A stretch of DNA of 64,000 bases from Thermotoga sp. Lineage in GTDB: Bacteria > Thermotogota > Thermotogae > Mesoaciditogales > Mesoaciditogaceae. A program made the position numbers and the translations under genes. The stretch covers positions 1-64,000 of the forward strand of contig DYLQ01000006.1 in assembly GCA_020722015.1 (NCBI GenBank), read 5' to 3'. The notes beneath the pieces are model-generated. The model searched no databases. It was given only the letters and a program-made list of their open reading frames with translations, and was not told the DNA's origin. Position 1 is the stretch's first letter; every line of letters begins with the position of its first letter. Of this stretch, positions 46,030 to 56,025 are shown piece after piece.

Positions 46030-48639
46030 TTGAAAAAGTTGGGATGGCTTTTGGGTTTGTTTTTTATTCCTATGATCGTCTTCGGGGCGATGAATCCTTT
46101 TTTGCCAATCTATTCAAATCCATATTCATCTTATGAAGTCATCTCAACTTCTTACCTAAATGTTGTTTACCAACCGGGATGCGAATATGCCGTAAACGAA
46201 TTTCTCAAATACGCAGATACGGTTTACACGGAGATGACGAATTTTTACGGAATACAGCCTTCATCAAAACTGGCGGTTGTTTTTGAAAATGACACAGATG
46301 TCGTGAATTCCGTTACTGATCCCGTTGATAACGTGATCTTCATCTTTTTGAATTCTTCATCTGATCGATATTTTTCGCCAAGCGTAAGCCCATGGGTGAA
46401 ATTCGTCTTCACACATGAACTCACGCACATATTGCTTACCCAAAAGGGCGGTCTCGATGTTTTGAGGACTTACGGTACGCCGATATCCACGATCTTCAAT
46501 GGTTTGGTAATACCGGCTTATTTTCAAGAAGGACTTGCAGAGTACATGGAGACCATTTTTAACAACAACAGGGGCAGATTGAACGATCCCATGTTTGAAA
46601 TGTACCTGAGAGAATATGTACTTTCCGGAAGGTTTAACGGTCTTGGAGGTTCGATAAATTACGGAAGTGATGGGTGGGATCCGGCAGGAGCGCCTTACCT
46701 TATAGGCGGAAGTTTTATAAGATACATTGCCCAGACTTACGGTGCCACATCCCTTCAAAACGTGGTTTCAAATTTTTCCAAAGATCCAAATGGCGGTATA
46801 CCTTCGGCGATCTCTAAGACGCTGAAAAAGAATTTTTCAGATATAATTTCCGGATGGATATCAAGTGAAAAGCAAAATGTCAACAACGCAGTTGCAAAGA
46901 TCGGTACAGTTGTTGAGGGCATTCAATTAACTCACTCCGGCAGATGGACAGGTCTTGTAAATGGAAACGGTAACGGAAAACTTTACTATTATTCTGAAAG
47001 TTCTTCTTCGATTCCATCTATCATGGTCATGAACACGCTTGACATGAGCAGTAAGAATTTCTCCGATGTCGGCGGATTTGTTTACGATAACGGATATGTC
47101 CAATCTTTGTCAGTTTCTCCAAATGGAAATGAAGTGGCTTTCACGAGAATAGTGCCTGAAGATGGAGGTAATTTCGATTACGATCGCCTTTTCGTTGCGA
47201 ATTCTGACGGCAATATCTCGGACACATCGATTGACGGCGTTTTAATGACCACATGGCTTTCAAATGACGATATCGCGTTCGTTGATGAAAATGGAGGCTT
47301 GTATTCCATAAAGATTTTGAATTACAAAAATGGTTTGATAAATACAGTTCTCAGTCCCACTTACATGGTTATAACATCTATAACTGCTTTTGATGGTAAG
47401 ATATACTTTTCTGCTTCATACAACGGGAAAGAAGAGATATACGAAATAGATGCCGGTAATGTTTACAAAATGATATCTGGAAATTATCTCATGCGTGATC
47501 TTGCCTTTTCACAGAACGGAAATTACCTCGTTTTCTCATCTGCACAGCCAGATAAAGATGGAATCTTCAATCTTTACGCTTTGAATTTTCAAAACGGACA
47601 GTTCTACAAGATAACGAACGTTATCGGCGGCGCATTCGCACCTCAAATTGTGGGAAATAGATTGTTTTACGCTGGTTACACGACAAACGGTTATAATCTT
47701 TTTGTGATAGATGGATGGCAAGATAAGCTCAGCCCTATCAACGGGATTTTCACTTTTGAAAAGGTTCAGGTCGAACCATCGGTTAATCTCATGAGCATTG
47801 CCTCGAGCATTCAAAAAATCTCCAAGCCATACAAAGACGATCTCAAAACCTTAGGCTTCGGAATGATTCCGACTCTTACGTTGAATGGCACCTCTCTTGT
47901 TTACTCGATGGGAGGTTTTGCACTTTTAAGAGATGTTCTCGGACAAAATACCATGTATGCAGTCGGAAATATCTCTTCTTGTGCAACTTACGATTATCTA
48001 AGCGTCGGTTTTGCACATTACGGTAAGATCTCCCTTCAAGCAGGATTTTCTCTTTCTCCAAGCAGTTTTTCTTTTTCTTCCAACCTTGGATTACCTTTGA
48101 CTGGCTTGATCTTCAACAAAGATTTTCTGTTTTATCCATCTGTTTCATACACCGTCTCGGCAACACAATCTTTGTCAAGCACCGTAAAGATGTCTGGCGC
48201 TTTCTATTGGGCACCTTCATCCGTTTCCGGTAATCCTGCGGCTGTGCTTCCGCTTTACCTTAACTTTGGGGTTGGATTTTCAGGGCAAACTTTAAGTCCG
48301 ATCGGATATACGGTTCAAACAGAAACATCTTTTCCGTTTATCGGAAATGTCGTCAATCTTGGCTTCACGGCATCGAACACGGATCTTTTGATTTCACAAT
48401 CAATGGCTTTTCAAAGATTGTACGTGAATCTTTACGATGAAACCGGTACTGCCGGTCTGAGATATGTTGATTTTTCACAATTTGCATCGTACGATCTTTC
48501 GAATGGGACACCTTGTGCGGGGTTAAGCGCAACGCTTGGAATTGATTCCATTTTCAATCAAACAATTCCTTTGGAAATATACGGTTATTACAATTTTAAG
48601 GCAAACCAATTCAATTACGGTGTGAATCTTGGAATGTAA
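46030..48639 (+). CDS. Secreted gluzincin-like metallopeptidase + TolB-like propeller + C-terminal beta-rich domain
   Basis: Signal peptide; FTHELTHILL (HExxH); propeller-like repeats such as LSVSPNGNEVAFTRI and LAFSQNGNYLVFSSA. Confidence 0.75.
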   Translation: MKKLGWLLGLFFIPMIVFGAMNPFLPIYSNPYSSYEVISTSYLNVVYQPGCEYAVNEFLKYADTVYTEMTNFYGIQPSSKLAVVFENDTDVVNSVTDPVDNVIFIFLNSSSDRYFSPSVSPWVKFVFTHELTHILLTQKGGLDVLRTYGTPISTIFNGLVIPAYFQEGLAEYMETIFNNNRGRLNDPMFEMYLREYVLSGRFNGLGGSINYGSDGWDPAGAPYLIGGSFIRYIAQTYGATSLQNVVSNFSKDPNGGIPSAISKTLKKNFSDIISGWISSEKQNVNNAVAKIGTVVEGIQLTHSGRWTGLVNGNGNGKLYYYSESSSSIPSIMVMNTLDMSSKNFSDVGGFVYDNGYVQSLSVSPNGNEVAFTRIVPEDGGNFDYDRLFVANSDGNISDTSIDGVLMTTWLSNDDIAFVDENGGLYSIKILNYKNGLINTVLSPTYMVITSITAFDGKIYFSASYNGKEEIYEIDAGNVYKMISGNYLMRDLAFSQNGNYLVFSSAQPDKDGIFNLYALNFQNGQFYKITNVIGGAFAPQIVGNRLFYAGYTTNGYNLFVIDGWQDKLSPINGIFTFEKVQVEPSVNLMSIASSIQKISKPYKDDLKTLGFGMIPTLTLNGTSLVYSMGGFALLRDVLGQNTMYAVGNISSCATYDYLSVGFAHYGKISLQAGFSLSPSSFSFSSNLGLPLTGLIFNKDFLFYPSVSYTVSATQSLSSTVKMSGAFYWAPSSVSGNPAAVLPLYLNFGVGFSGQTLSPIGYTVQTETSFPFIGNVVNLGFTASNTDLLISQSMAFQRLYVNLYDETGTAGLRYVDFSQFASYDLSNGTPCAGLSATLGIDSIFNQTIPLEIYGYYNFKANQFNYGVNLGM

Positions 48640-48650
48640 GGAGACATAAC

Positions 48651-49502
48651 TTGAAAGCCACAAAGGAATGTTTTGCCTGTGTCTTGGCACAGGCAGAAAG
48701 AAATCTTGCCGAATGGGATAAAGATGATAAGTTAAAGTTCGAAATCATGAGATTAGCCTCGCGCTCTCTTGAAATGGCAGAATACGGTATGAAGCCGATA
48801 GAACTTTCGAAACTCACAAATGATGCCGTAAAAATTAACACGGGAGTTGAGGATCTTTACAAAGAAAGAAAATCGATTTTGAACCAAAAGGCAAAGGAGG
48901 TTTTGCCTGAAATAAAAGATTACGCGAATTATTCCGAGAATCCACTGAAAACCTTTGCCATTGCTGCTATTCTTGGTAATCATCTGGATTTTGGCGTGAA
49001 AGATGTAGAAATTGACTCTGAATTTGTAAGTCTCATAAAATCAAAGTCACTTGCCATTGATGATTTTGATTTGTTCACGGAAAAACTTGCAAAGGCAAAG
49101 CATTTACTCTACATCCTCGACAACACGGGAGAAGTCGTTTTTGACAAGGCTTTTATCGAAGAAATCAAGAAAAGATATGCTCTGAATGTCAAAGTTGCGG
49201 TTAGGAGCGCTCCAATAATAAACGACGTTACACGTAAAGAAGCTATTGAGGTTGGATTTGCGCCTGAGGAGATAATCGAATCCGGAAGTGAAATGGCCGG
49301 AATGACACTTGAAGTTGCAACAAAAGAATTTTTAAACTTTTGGGATAATTCTGATCTGATTGTGGCAAAAGGCCAGGGAAATTTTGAAGGTCTCGATGAG
49401 ATAAAAGACGAAAGGCTTTTTTTCCTGCTTGAATCTAAATGCCCTGTGATATCAAAAATTCTCGGGGTTAACCTTGGAGATATAGTTTTAAAACAAGCTT
49501 GA
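48651..49502 (+). CDS. DUF89/ARMT1-like damage-control phosphatase
   Basis: CFACVLAQAERN, LDNTGEVVFDKAFIEEI, VRSAPIINDVTRKEA, AKGQGNFEG. Confidence 0.9.
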   Translation: MKATKECFACVLAQAERNLAEWDKDDKLKFEIMRLASRSLEMAEYGMKPIELSKLTNDAVKINTGVEDLYKERKSILNQKAKEVLPEIKDYANYSENPLKTFAIAAILGNHLDFGVKDVEIDSEFVSLIKSKSLAIDDFDLFTEKLAKAKHLLYILDNTGEVVFDKAFIEEIKKRYALNVKVAVRSAPIINDVTRKEAIEVGFAPEEIIESGSEMAGMTLEVATKEFLNFWDNSDLIVAKGQGNFEGLDEIKDERLFFLLESKCPVISKILGVNLGDIVLKQA

Positions 49503-49506
49503 AAAT

Positions 49507-49660
49507 TATACTAAATCTTTTTCAAAACCAACGTATAAATTTAAATTTGACGGAGAGCAAATTGCCTTGCAGGTGGCCTCCGCAGCGAAGCGAGGACCAG
49601 ACACCGAAAGGTAATTGCTGAAGTCAAATGACTTCACTTTTAAAGTTGGTTTAGTATACC
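49507..49660. repeat. ~150-bp imperfect palindrome with inverted TATACTAAA ends and structured core
   Basis: TATACTAAAtc...TTTGACggagAGCAA / TTGCTgaAGTCAAATGACTT...TTTAGTATA; core hairpin 49556-49619. Confidence 0.75.
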
Positions 49661-49707
49661 AATTAAAAATTAAAACAAAGAAATTTTTCCAATCCCCGTA
49701 TGCCAAC

Positions 49708-49736
49708 TTGCGTATAATTTAATGGTGTGATATAAT
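49708..49736 (+). promoter_or_regulatory. Promoter of second LacI gene
   Basis: TTGCGT-N17-TATAAT. Confidence 0.75.
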
Positions 49737-49737
49737 A

Positions 49738-49753
49738 GAGCAAACGATTGCTC
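49738..49753. promoter_or_regulatory. LacI-family operator (autoregulation candidate)
   Basis: GAGCAAACGATTGCTC two bp downstream of the -10 box. Confidence 0.7.
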
Positions 49754-49768
49754 AAGGGGTAAATAAAT

Positions 49769-50752
49769 ATGACGACGATGCGCAATATAGCAAAAATGTC
49801 TGGCGTATCCGTCTCGACAGTATCGAGGGTTCTAAGCGGTAAAGGTAGAGTCAGCGAAGCAAAAAGAGCCGAGATACTGAAAATCATCAAAGATCTTCAT
49901 TACATTCCCGATTATCATGCAAAATGCATGGTCAAGGGTGGGATCATAAGCGTCGGTCTCGTTGTACCGGATATAAGGAATCCGTTTTTTTCCGAACTTA
50001 CAAAAGGCATAGAACTCGAATTGGGAAACCGTGCCTTACTTATTCTCATGGATTCATTCAGAAATGACGAAAGAGAAAAAACGCTTTCTTTTGCTCTCAG
50101 AGACAACGGTGCTAAGGGAATAATTTTTGGTAATTCACACGTTGATGACGATTTCGTTTTAGAAATTTCGAAATTCATTCCAATAGTCGTTTTCGATAAA
50201 GAATACGATCTACCCAATGTAGGAACGATAGTACTTGACAATTTTTACGGCTCCTACATAGCGACAAAACATTTGGTTGAAAATGGTTGCTCTCACATTT
50301 TACATTTCGGTGGTTTCTCAGATCTTGATGTTTCGATCCAAAGAAAGTTAGGGTATGAAAAGGCCATGAAAGCATTCAATCTTATCCCTCACACCATCCT
50401 CACAGGTTACGATGAAAAAGCAGGCTATGAAAAAGCGAAAGATGTGTTTTCAACTGAAAAGTACGATGGCGTTTTTTGTGTTAACGATCTCGTTGCCATA
50501 GGAGCGATGAAGGCTTTGAAAGAAATGGGATTTTCGATTCCTCAAGAGGTGAAGGTAGTCGGTTTTGACGATATAGATTTGTGTGAGGTACTTGTTCCGC
50601 CTTTAACTTCCGTTCATCAACCGGTGGAAGAAATGGGTAAAGCGGCGGTGAAAGTGTTATTTGCAATGATGGAGAAGAAAGATGCGCAGAAAAAATATCT
50701 TTTTTCTCCATCGCTTGTAATAAGGGAATCGAGTTTAAAAAAAGAGAGGTGA
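49769..50752 (+). CDS. LacI family transcriptional regulator
   Basis: MTTMRNIAKMSGVSVSTVSRVLSGKGRVSE HTH. Confidence 0.94.
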   Translation: MTTMRNIAKMSGVSVSTVSRVLSGKGRVSEAKRAEILKIIKDLHYIPDYHAKCMVKGGIISVGLVVPDIRNPFFSELTKGIELELGNRALLILMDSFRNDEREKTLSFALRDNGAKGIIFGNSHVDDDFVLEISKFIPIVVFDKEYDLPNVGTIVLDNFYGSYIATKHLVENGCSHILHFGGFSDLDVSIQRKLGYEKAMKAFNLIPHTILTGYDEKAGYEKAKDVFSTEKYDGVFCVNDLVAIGAMKALKEMGFSIPQEVKVVGFDDIDLCEVLVPPLTSVHQPVEEMGKAAVKVLFAMMEKKDAQKKYLFSPSLVIRESSLKKER

Positions 50753-50758
50753 TGCGGT

Positions 50759-51871
50759 ATGGAAAAAAGAAAATTGGGTAAAACTGGAATGGAAGTGTCA
50801 ATTCTTGGACTTGGCGGATTCCACATGCTCGAAATTTCGAAAGACCTCGTTTCAAAACTCATGGACATTTACATTGAAAATGGTGGAAATTACGTTGAAA
50901 CCGCTGCCGAATACGGTGATGGAGAATCAGAGCAAAAGATGGCTTATGCCCTTAAAGGCAGAAGAAATAGAGTAGTACTTACAAGTAAATGCCACGCAAG
51001 GGATTTTGATGGTGCAAAACACTTTGTCGAAAGAACTCTTAAGAATCTTAAGACGGATCATCTTGACATCTTGTTTCTCCATCACGTTACGAGTCAAAAG
51101 GACGTCGATTCGCTTTTGTCAAGACCATCGGCCCTTGATTACGTGCTTGAGGCAAAAAAGCAAGGCCTTGTAAGGGCAATAGGGGTATCATTTCATGGTT
51201 TGCCGGATTATGCCCTTAAGTTGTTAAAAGCTCAGGATCTCGATCTTGTCATGACACAATTCAACTATTACGATAGATTCAATTTTCCGTCTACTTTTGA
51301 TGTTTTGCTGCCTTACGCAAGATCTAAAAACATGGGCGTTGTCGGTATGAAAGCCTTTGCCGATGGATATCTTTACAGATCTGCGGAAGACGCTCTTAGA
51401 TATGCACTTACTCAAGATATAGATATCATGGTCGCTGGCACTAATTCTGAAGAGATGCTTAAAACAGATATATCCATAGCAAACAACTTCAAACCAATGA
51501 CACAAAAATCCATGGATAATTTGTATTACCGAGCACCGGAGCTTGGCAATTACGTGTGCAGACTTTGCAACAAATGTTTACCATGTCCGGAAAATATAGA
51601 TATTCCAACGATATTCAAGTATGAAGGCTGGTACGATAGACAAATGAGAGATTACAAACCTCACGATGCTCCTGATTATGCTTTGCGTGAAAGACTTGCC
51701 TTCTGGTTTGGAAATCAAAATGAGGCAAAGGAAGCGTACAAGAAGCTCGACAAGACTTACAAAGACTGCACGAATTGTGGAATATGCGAAGAAAGATGTC
51801 CATATGATCTGCCAATCGCGGAAAAATTAAAATTGGTCGATTTTAAACTCGGAAACGGTGAGATCTTTTAA
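50759..51871 (+). CDS. Aldo/keto reductase with C-terminal ferredoxin-like Cys clusters
   Basis: AKR start LGKTGMEVSILGLGGFH; CRLCNKCLPCP and CTNCGICEERCPYDLPI. Confidence 0.92.
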   Translation: MEKRKLGKTGMEVSILGLGGFHMLEISKDLVSKLMDIYIENGGNYVETAAEYGDGESEQKMAYALKGRRNRVVLTSKCHARDFDGAKHFVERTLKNLKTDHLDILFLHHVTSQKDVDSLLSRPSALDYVLEAKKQGLVRAIGVSFHGLPDYALKLLKAQDLDLVMTQFNYYDRFNFPSTFDVLLPYARSKNMGVVGMKAFADGYLYRSAEDALRYALTQDIDIMVAGTNSEEMLKTDISIANNFKPMTQKSMDNLYYRAPELGNYVCRLCNKCLPCPENIDIPTIFKYEGWYDRQMRDYKPHDAPDYALRERLAFWFGNQNEAKEAYKKLDKTYKDCTNCGICEERCPYDLPIAEKLKLVDFKLGNGEIF

Positions 51872-51882
51872 GGAGGTGTTTT

Positions 51883-52875
51883 ATGAACTATAAAAATCTC
51901 GGTAAAACAGGACTTAAGGTATCGGAACTTTGCCTCGGAACGATGAATTTCGGAAATCCCACGGATGAAAAAACTGCTGTTCAAATCGTAGATAAGTTCG
52001 TAAACGAAGGAGGTAATTTCATAGATACGGCCAACGTTTACAATCACGGCACGTCCGAAGAAATTGTCGGTAAAGCTCTTAAAGGCAGAAGAGATTCAAT
52101 TGTGCTTGCCACAAAAGTACATGGAAAAATGGGACAAGGACCTAACGATGGTGGAAATGGGAAAAAGCACATACTCAAAGAGGTCGAAAACAGCCTTAGA
52201 AGGCTTCAAACGGATTACATAGATCTCTACTGGATTCACAGACCGGATCCGTCTGTGCCGATAGAAGAGACTTTGGAAGCTCTTGATTACCTTGTGCAAA
52301 AAGGTTACGTACGCTTTGTCGGAACTTCAACCTTTCCAGCCTGGCAAATAGTCGAGGCGCTTTGGATCAGCGACAAGAAAAACCTCGTTAAATTTTGTGC
52401 AGAGCAGCCTCCTTACAGCATAATAGAAAGGCAGATCGAAAACAGGGTACTTCCGATGTGCGAACATTTCGGCCTTGGAGTCGTTTCATGGAGTCCTTTG
52501 GCCGGAGGATGGCTTGCGGGAAGGTACAAAAGGGGAAAATCTGCCCCCACCGATAGCAGAGCGGCAAAACATCCAGAATGGAAAGACATGATAATTGAAG
52601 CTAAAAGTGCCGAACAACGTTTTGACATCGTAGAAGAGATAGAAAATTTTGCCGTAAAGTTGAACACTTCGATGGCCTCTCTTTCTCTTGCGTGGGTTAT
52701 GTCTAATCCCGTCATAACGGCACCGATAATAGGGCCGAAAACGATGGAACATTTGAACGACTACCTTAAGGCAATTGATTTAAAAGTACCCGAAGAATTC
52801 AAAAGAAGAATAGACGAGCTTATTCCACCGGGAACTTCCTTGTGGCAAAGCGAGAACACGTCTTTTGTGATATGA
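51883..52875 (+). CDS. Aldo/keto reductase
   Basis: MNYKNLGKTGLKVSELCLGTMNFGN, DTANVYNHGTSEEIVGKAL. Confidence 0.93.
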   Translation: MNYKNLGKTGLKVSELCLGTMNFGNPTDEKTAVQIVDKFVNEGGNFIDTANVYNHGTSEEIVGKALKGRRDSIVLATKVHGKMGQGPNDGGNGKKHILKEVENSLRRLQTDYIDLYWIHRPDPSVPIEETLEALDYLVQKGYVRFVGTSTFPAWQIVEALWISDKKNLVKFCAEQPPYSIIERQIENRVLPMCEHFGLGVVSWSPLAGGWLAGRYKRGKSAPTDSRAAKHPEWKDMIIEAKSAEQRFDIVEEIENFAVKLNTSMASLSLAWVMSNPVITAPIIGPKTMEHLNDYLKAIDLKVPEEFKRRIDELIPPGTSLWQSENTSFVI

Positions 52876-52889
52876 AAGGAGTGATTAAC

Positions 52890-53855
52890 ATGGAATACAG
52901 AAAAGTGGGAAAATGGGGATTGAAAATAAGCGAACTCGGATTCGGCACATGGCTTACGTTCGGACCGCAACTTGACGTTGATGCGTCCAAAAAGATAATA
53001 AGAGACGCATTTAAGGAAGGTATAAATTTCTTCGATACGGCAGAGGCATATCAAGGCGGAATGGCAGAATACATATTAAGCCAAGCATTAAAGGAGTTCA
53101 AAAGAGAAGATCTTGTCGTATCGACGAAGATCTTCTGGGGTGGTCCCGGCCCGAATGATTTAGGCTTATCGAGGAAGCATTTGATAGAAGGGACACAAAA
53201 TTCTTTGAAGAGGCTTGAAATGGAGTATGTTGATCTTGTTTACTGTCACAGGCCGGATCCGTCTGTACCGATGGAAGAAACGGTGCTTGCGATGGATTAC
53301 ATCGTAAGAAGCGGAATGGCACTTTACTGGGGAACATCTGAATGGAGTGCTGAAGAATTGGAAGAGGCACATAAAGTGTGTAAGGAATGGAAATGCATCG
53401 AGCCGATAGTCGAGCAACCACAATACAACATGCTTAAAAGGGACAAAGTTGAACGCGAATATTTGCCGATATACGAAAAATACGGTATGGGATTGACGAT
53501 ATGGAGCCCTTTGAATTCGGGAATACTGACAGGGAAGTACAACAACGGCATTCCCGCCGGAAGCAGGTTTGATGTCTTCAAGGATAACGGTGGAATTAAA
53601 GGAAATGTAGACGAGGCTGGCGGACTTAACGAAAAAACACTTGAGAAGGTGAAAAAGTTGACGAAGATATCCGAGAGCCTCGGAGTTAAGATGTCACAAC
53701 TCGCAATTGCATGGGTGCTGAAAAATTCACATGTAAGCAGTGCGATATTGGGTGTAAGCAGAATCGAGCAACTTCACGAGAATTTGGAAGCAATCAAGGT
53801 CAAAGACAAACTTACACCGGATGTTATGAGAGAAATAGATACTATCTTAAGATGA
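52890..53855 (+). CDS. Aldo/keto reductase (K+ channel beta subunit-like)
   Basis: MEYRKVGKWGLKISELGFGTWLTFG, FDTAEAYQGGMAEYI; ATG 52890. Confidence 0.92.
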   Translation: MEYRKVGKWGLKISELGFGTWLTFGPQLDVDASKKIIRDAFKEGINFFDTAEAYQGGMAEYILSQALKEFKREDLVVSTKIFWGGPGPNDLGLSRKHLIEGTQNSLKRLEMEYVDLVYCHRPDPSVPMEETVLAMDYIVRSGMALYWGTSEWSAEELEEAHKVCKEWKCIEPIVEQPQYNMLKRDKVEREYLPIYEKYGMGLTIWSPLNSGILTGKYNNGIPAGSRFDVFKDNGGIKGNVDEAGGLNEKTLEKVKKLTKISESLGVKMSQLAIAWVLKNSHVSSAILGVSRIEQLHENLEAIKVKDKLTPDVMREIDTILR

Positions 53856-53862
53856 AGGTAAA

Positions 53863-54879
53863 ATGACGAAAAAAGGTCTTCCGAGAAAAAATCTAATCGC
53901 TTTGTTCACAGTTCTTGGAATTTTCAACATCGTGACATGGGGCTTCATGTTCAGAATTAACATCTTCGATCCGGCATTACTCGGCATAGGCGCACTCGCA
54001 TATTTCTTCGGGTTGCGCCATGCTTTTGATGCAGATCACATAGCCGCGATAGATAATGTCACGAGGAAATTGAGACAGGAGGATAAAAAGCCCGTTGGGG
54101 TTGGCTTCTTCTTTTCGCTCGGTCATTCCACAGTCGTCATATTGCTTTCCTTGGCGCTTGTATTTGCCGTAAGAGACGTAAAAGGTCAGATGGGATTTTT
54201 GCAACAATGGGGAGGTCTATTCGGCACCGTTGTATCGGCAAGCTTTCTTACGATCATAGGCCTTATGAATTACGTGATTTTCAGACGACTCAGACACATC
54301 TTCGTCGAAAACAAGGTAAAATCGCAAAGTTCAGCGGATGTGAACAAGGGAATAGAAGAGTTGCTCAACAAACGCGGTTTTTTCTCGAACATTTTCAAAT
54401 TTCTATTTAAGCATATAGATAAAAGTTGGAAGATGTACCTGATTGGTTTTCTCTTCGGGCTCGGCTTTGACACCGCAACCGAAGTGGCAATCCTCGGGAT
54501 CTCCGCGACGATGGCCCAAAACGGAAAAATGCCGATATGGGAGATAATGATCTTTCCCTTGCTCTTCACAGCGGGAATGAGCCTTATGGATTCTTTGGAC
54601 GGAGTTGCGATGTTGAAGGCCTACGATTGGGCTATGGTAGATGGAATGAGAAAACTCTTCTTCAACATGACCATTACCGGAATGTCAGTACTTGTCGCAC
54701 TTGTCATAGGAATTGTGGAATGGATCCAAGTTATGAGTTTAGAGTTGAAGCTGACGGGTGCTTTTTGGAGTGGCATTGAAAATCTTGATTTCGGAATGTT
54801 AGGCATATTCATAGTCATATTGATGATCTCAACATGGATTATTGCCTACGTGTATTACAAAAAAGTCTTTGAAGCATAG
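53863..54879 (+). CDS. HoxN/NixA-type nickel/cobalt transporter
   Basis: RHAFDADHIAAIDNVTRKL, FSLGHSTVV, GFDTATEVA. Confidence 0.92.
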   Translation: MTKKGLPRKNLIALFTVLGIFNIVTWGFMFRINIFDPALLGIGALAYFFGLRHAFDADHIAAIDNVTRKLRQEDKKPVGVGFFFSLGHSTVVILLSLALVFAVRDVKGQMGFLQQWGGLFGTVVSASFLTIIGLMNYVIFRRLRHIFVENKVKSQSSADVNKGIEELLNKRGFFSNIFKFLFKHIDKSWKMYLIGFLFGLGFDTATEVAILGISATMAQNGKMPIWEIMIFPLLFTAGMSLMDSLDGVAMLKAYDWAMVDGMRKLFFNMTITGMSVLVALVIGIVEWIQVMSLELKLTGAFWSGIENLDFGMLGIFIVILMISTWIIAYVYYKKVFEA

Positions 54880-54888
54880 GAGGTAAAG

Positions 54889-56022
54889 ATGCTTTACAGA
54901 AAATTTGGTCGGAAGGATATAAAAGTTTCAGAACTTGGTTTTGGTTGCATGAGGTTACCTGTATTGAATGATGATTACGGGCAGATAAACGAGAATGAAT
55001 CGATCAAGATGGTAAGGTATGCGATAGATAACGGTGTGAATTACGTAGACACGGCATATCCTTATCATAAGGGTATGAGCGAATTGCTCGTCGGAAAGGC
55101 TTTGAAAGACGGATACAGAGAAAAAGTTTATCTTGCAACGAAATCCCCAGTGTGGCTTATGAACGAAAGAAAGGATTTCGATAAATATCTCGCTGAACAA
55201 CTTGAAAAACTTCAAACGGATCACATAGACATGTATTTACTGCATGCCCTTGGAAAAGACAGATGGCAGAAGATAAAAACTCTTGGTGTTTTTGACTTCA
55301 TAGAAAAGGCAAAAGCAGACGGTAGGATAAGGAACATAGGGTTTTCTTTTCACGATGAGTTCAAAGTTTTCAAGGACATAGTCGATAGTTACAATTGGGA
55401 CTTTTGCCAGATACAATTTAACTATTTGGACGAGCATTTTCAAGCAGGCCTCGGAGGTTTGAAATATGCCTCGAGCAAAGGTATGGCAGTGATCGTCATG
55501 GAACCAATAAAGGGTGGCAAATTGGCTGGCAAATTGCCAAAGGAGGCCGTTGAAATTCTCAAAGATGCCAATCCTAAAATAACGCCTGCAGAATGGGCAT
55601 TAAGATGGGTTTGGAATCATCCGGAAGTGTCACTCTTGCTAAGCGGCATGAGCAACATGGATCAGGTAGTTGAAAATGTAAGAGTTGCAAATATCAAGCC
55701 AAACTCTTTAACATCAGACGAAATGAATTCCATAAAAGAGGTAAAACATGTCTTTGAGCAAAGGCTAAAGGTCGATTGCACGGCTTGCAATTATTGCATG
55801 CCATGTCCGAACGGAGTTCATATTCCCGATGTTTTCAGACTTTACAACGATGCATCCCTTTTCGATGAATTCGATAATTCAAAAAGAGAATACAAAAATT
55901 TCATTTCGGGAAAATTTGACGCATCTCAATGTATAGAATGCGGAGATTGCGAAAAAGTGTGCCCACAGCATCTTCCGATAAGAAGACTTTTAAAAGAGGC
56001 TGATTCGGCCTTGAGGGAATAA
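54889..56022 (+). CDS. Aldo/keto reductase with C-terminal ferredoxin-like Cys clusters
   Basis: FGRKDIKVSELGFGCMRLP; CTACNYCMPCPNGVHIP and CIECGDCEKVCPQHLPI. Confidence 0.92.
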   Translation: MLYRKFGRKDIKVSELGFGCMRLPVLNDDYGQINENESIKMVRYAIDNGVNYVDTAYPYHKGMSELLVGKALKDGYREKVYLATKSPVWLMNERKDFDKYLAEQLEKLQTDHIDMYLLHALGKDRWQKIKTLGVFDFIEKAKADGRIRNIGFSFHDEFKVFKDIVDSYNWDFCQIQFNYLDEHFQAGLGGLKYASSKGMAVIVMEPIKGGKLAGKLPKEAVEILKDANPKITPAEWALRWVWNHPEVSLLLSGMSNMDQVVENVRVANIKPNSLTSDEMNSIKEVKHVFEQRLKVDCTACNYCMPCPNGVHIPDVFRLYNDASLFDEFDNSKREYKNFISGKFDASQCIECGDCEKVCPQHLPIRRLLKEADSALRE

Positions 56023-56025
56023 TTC

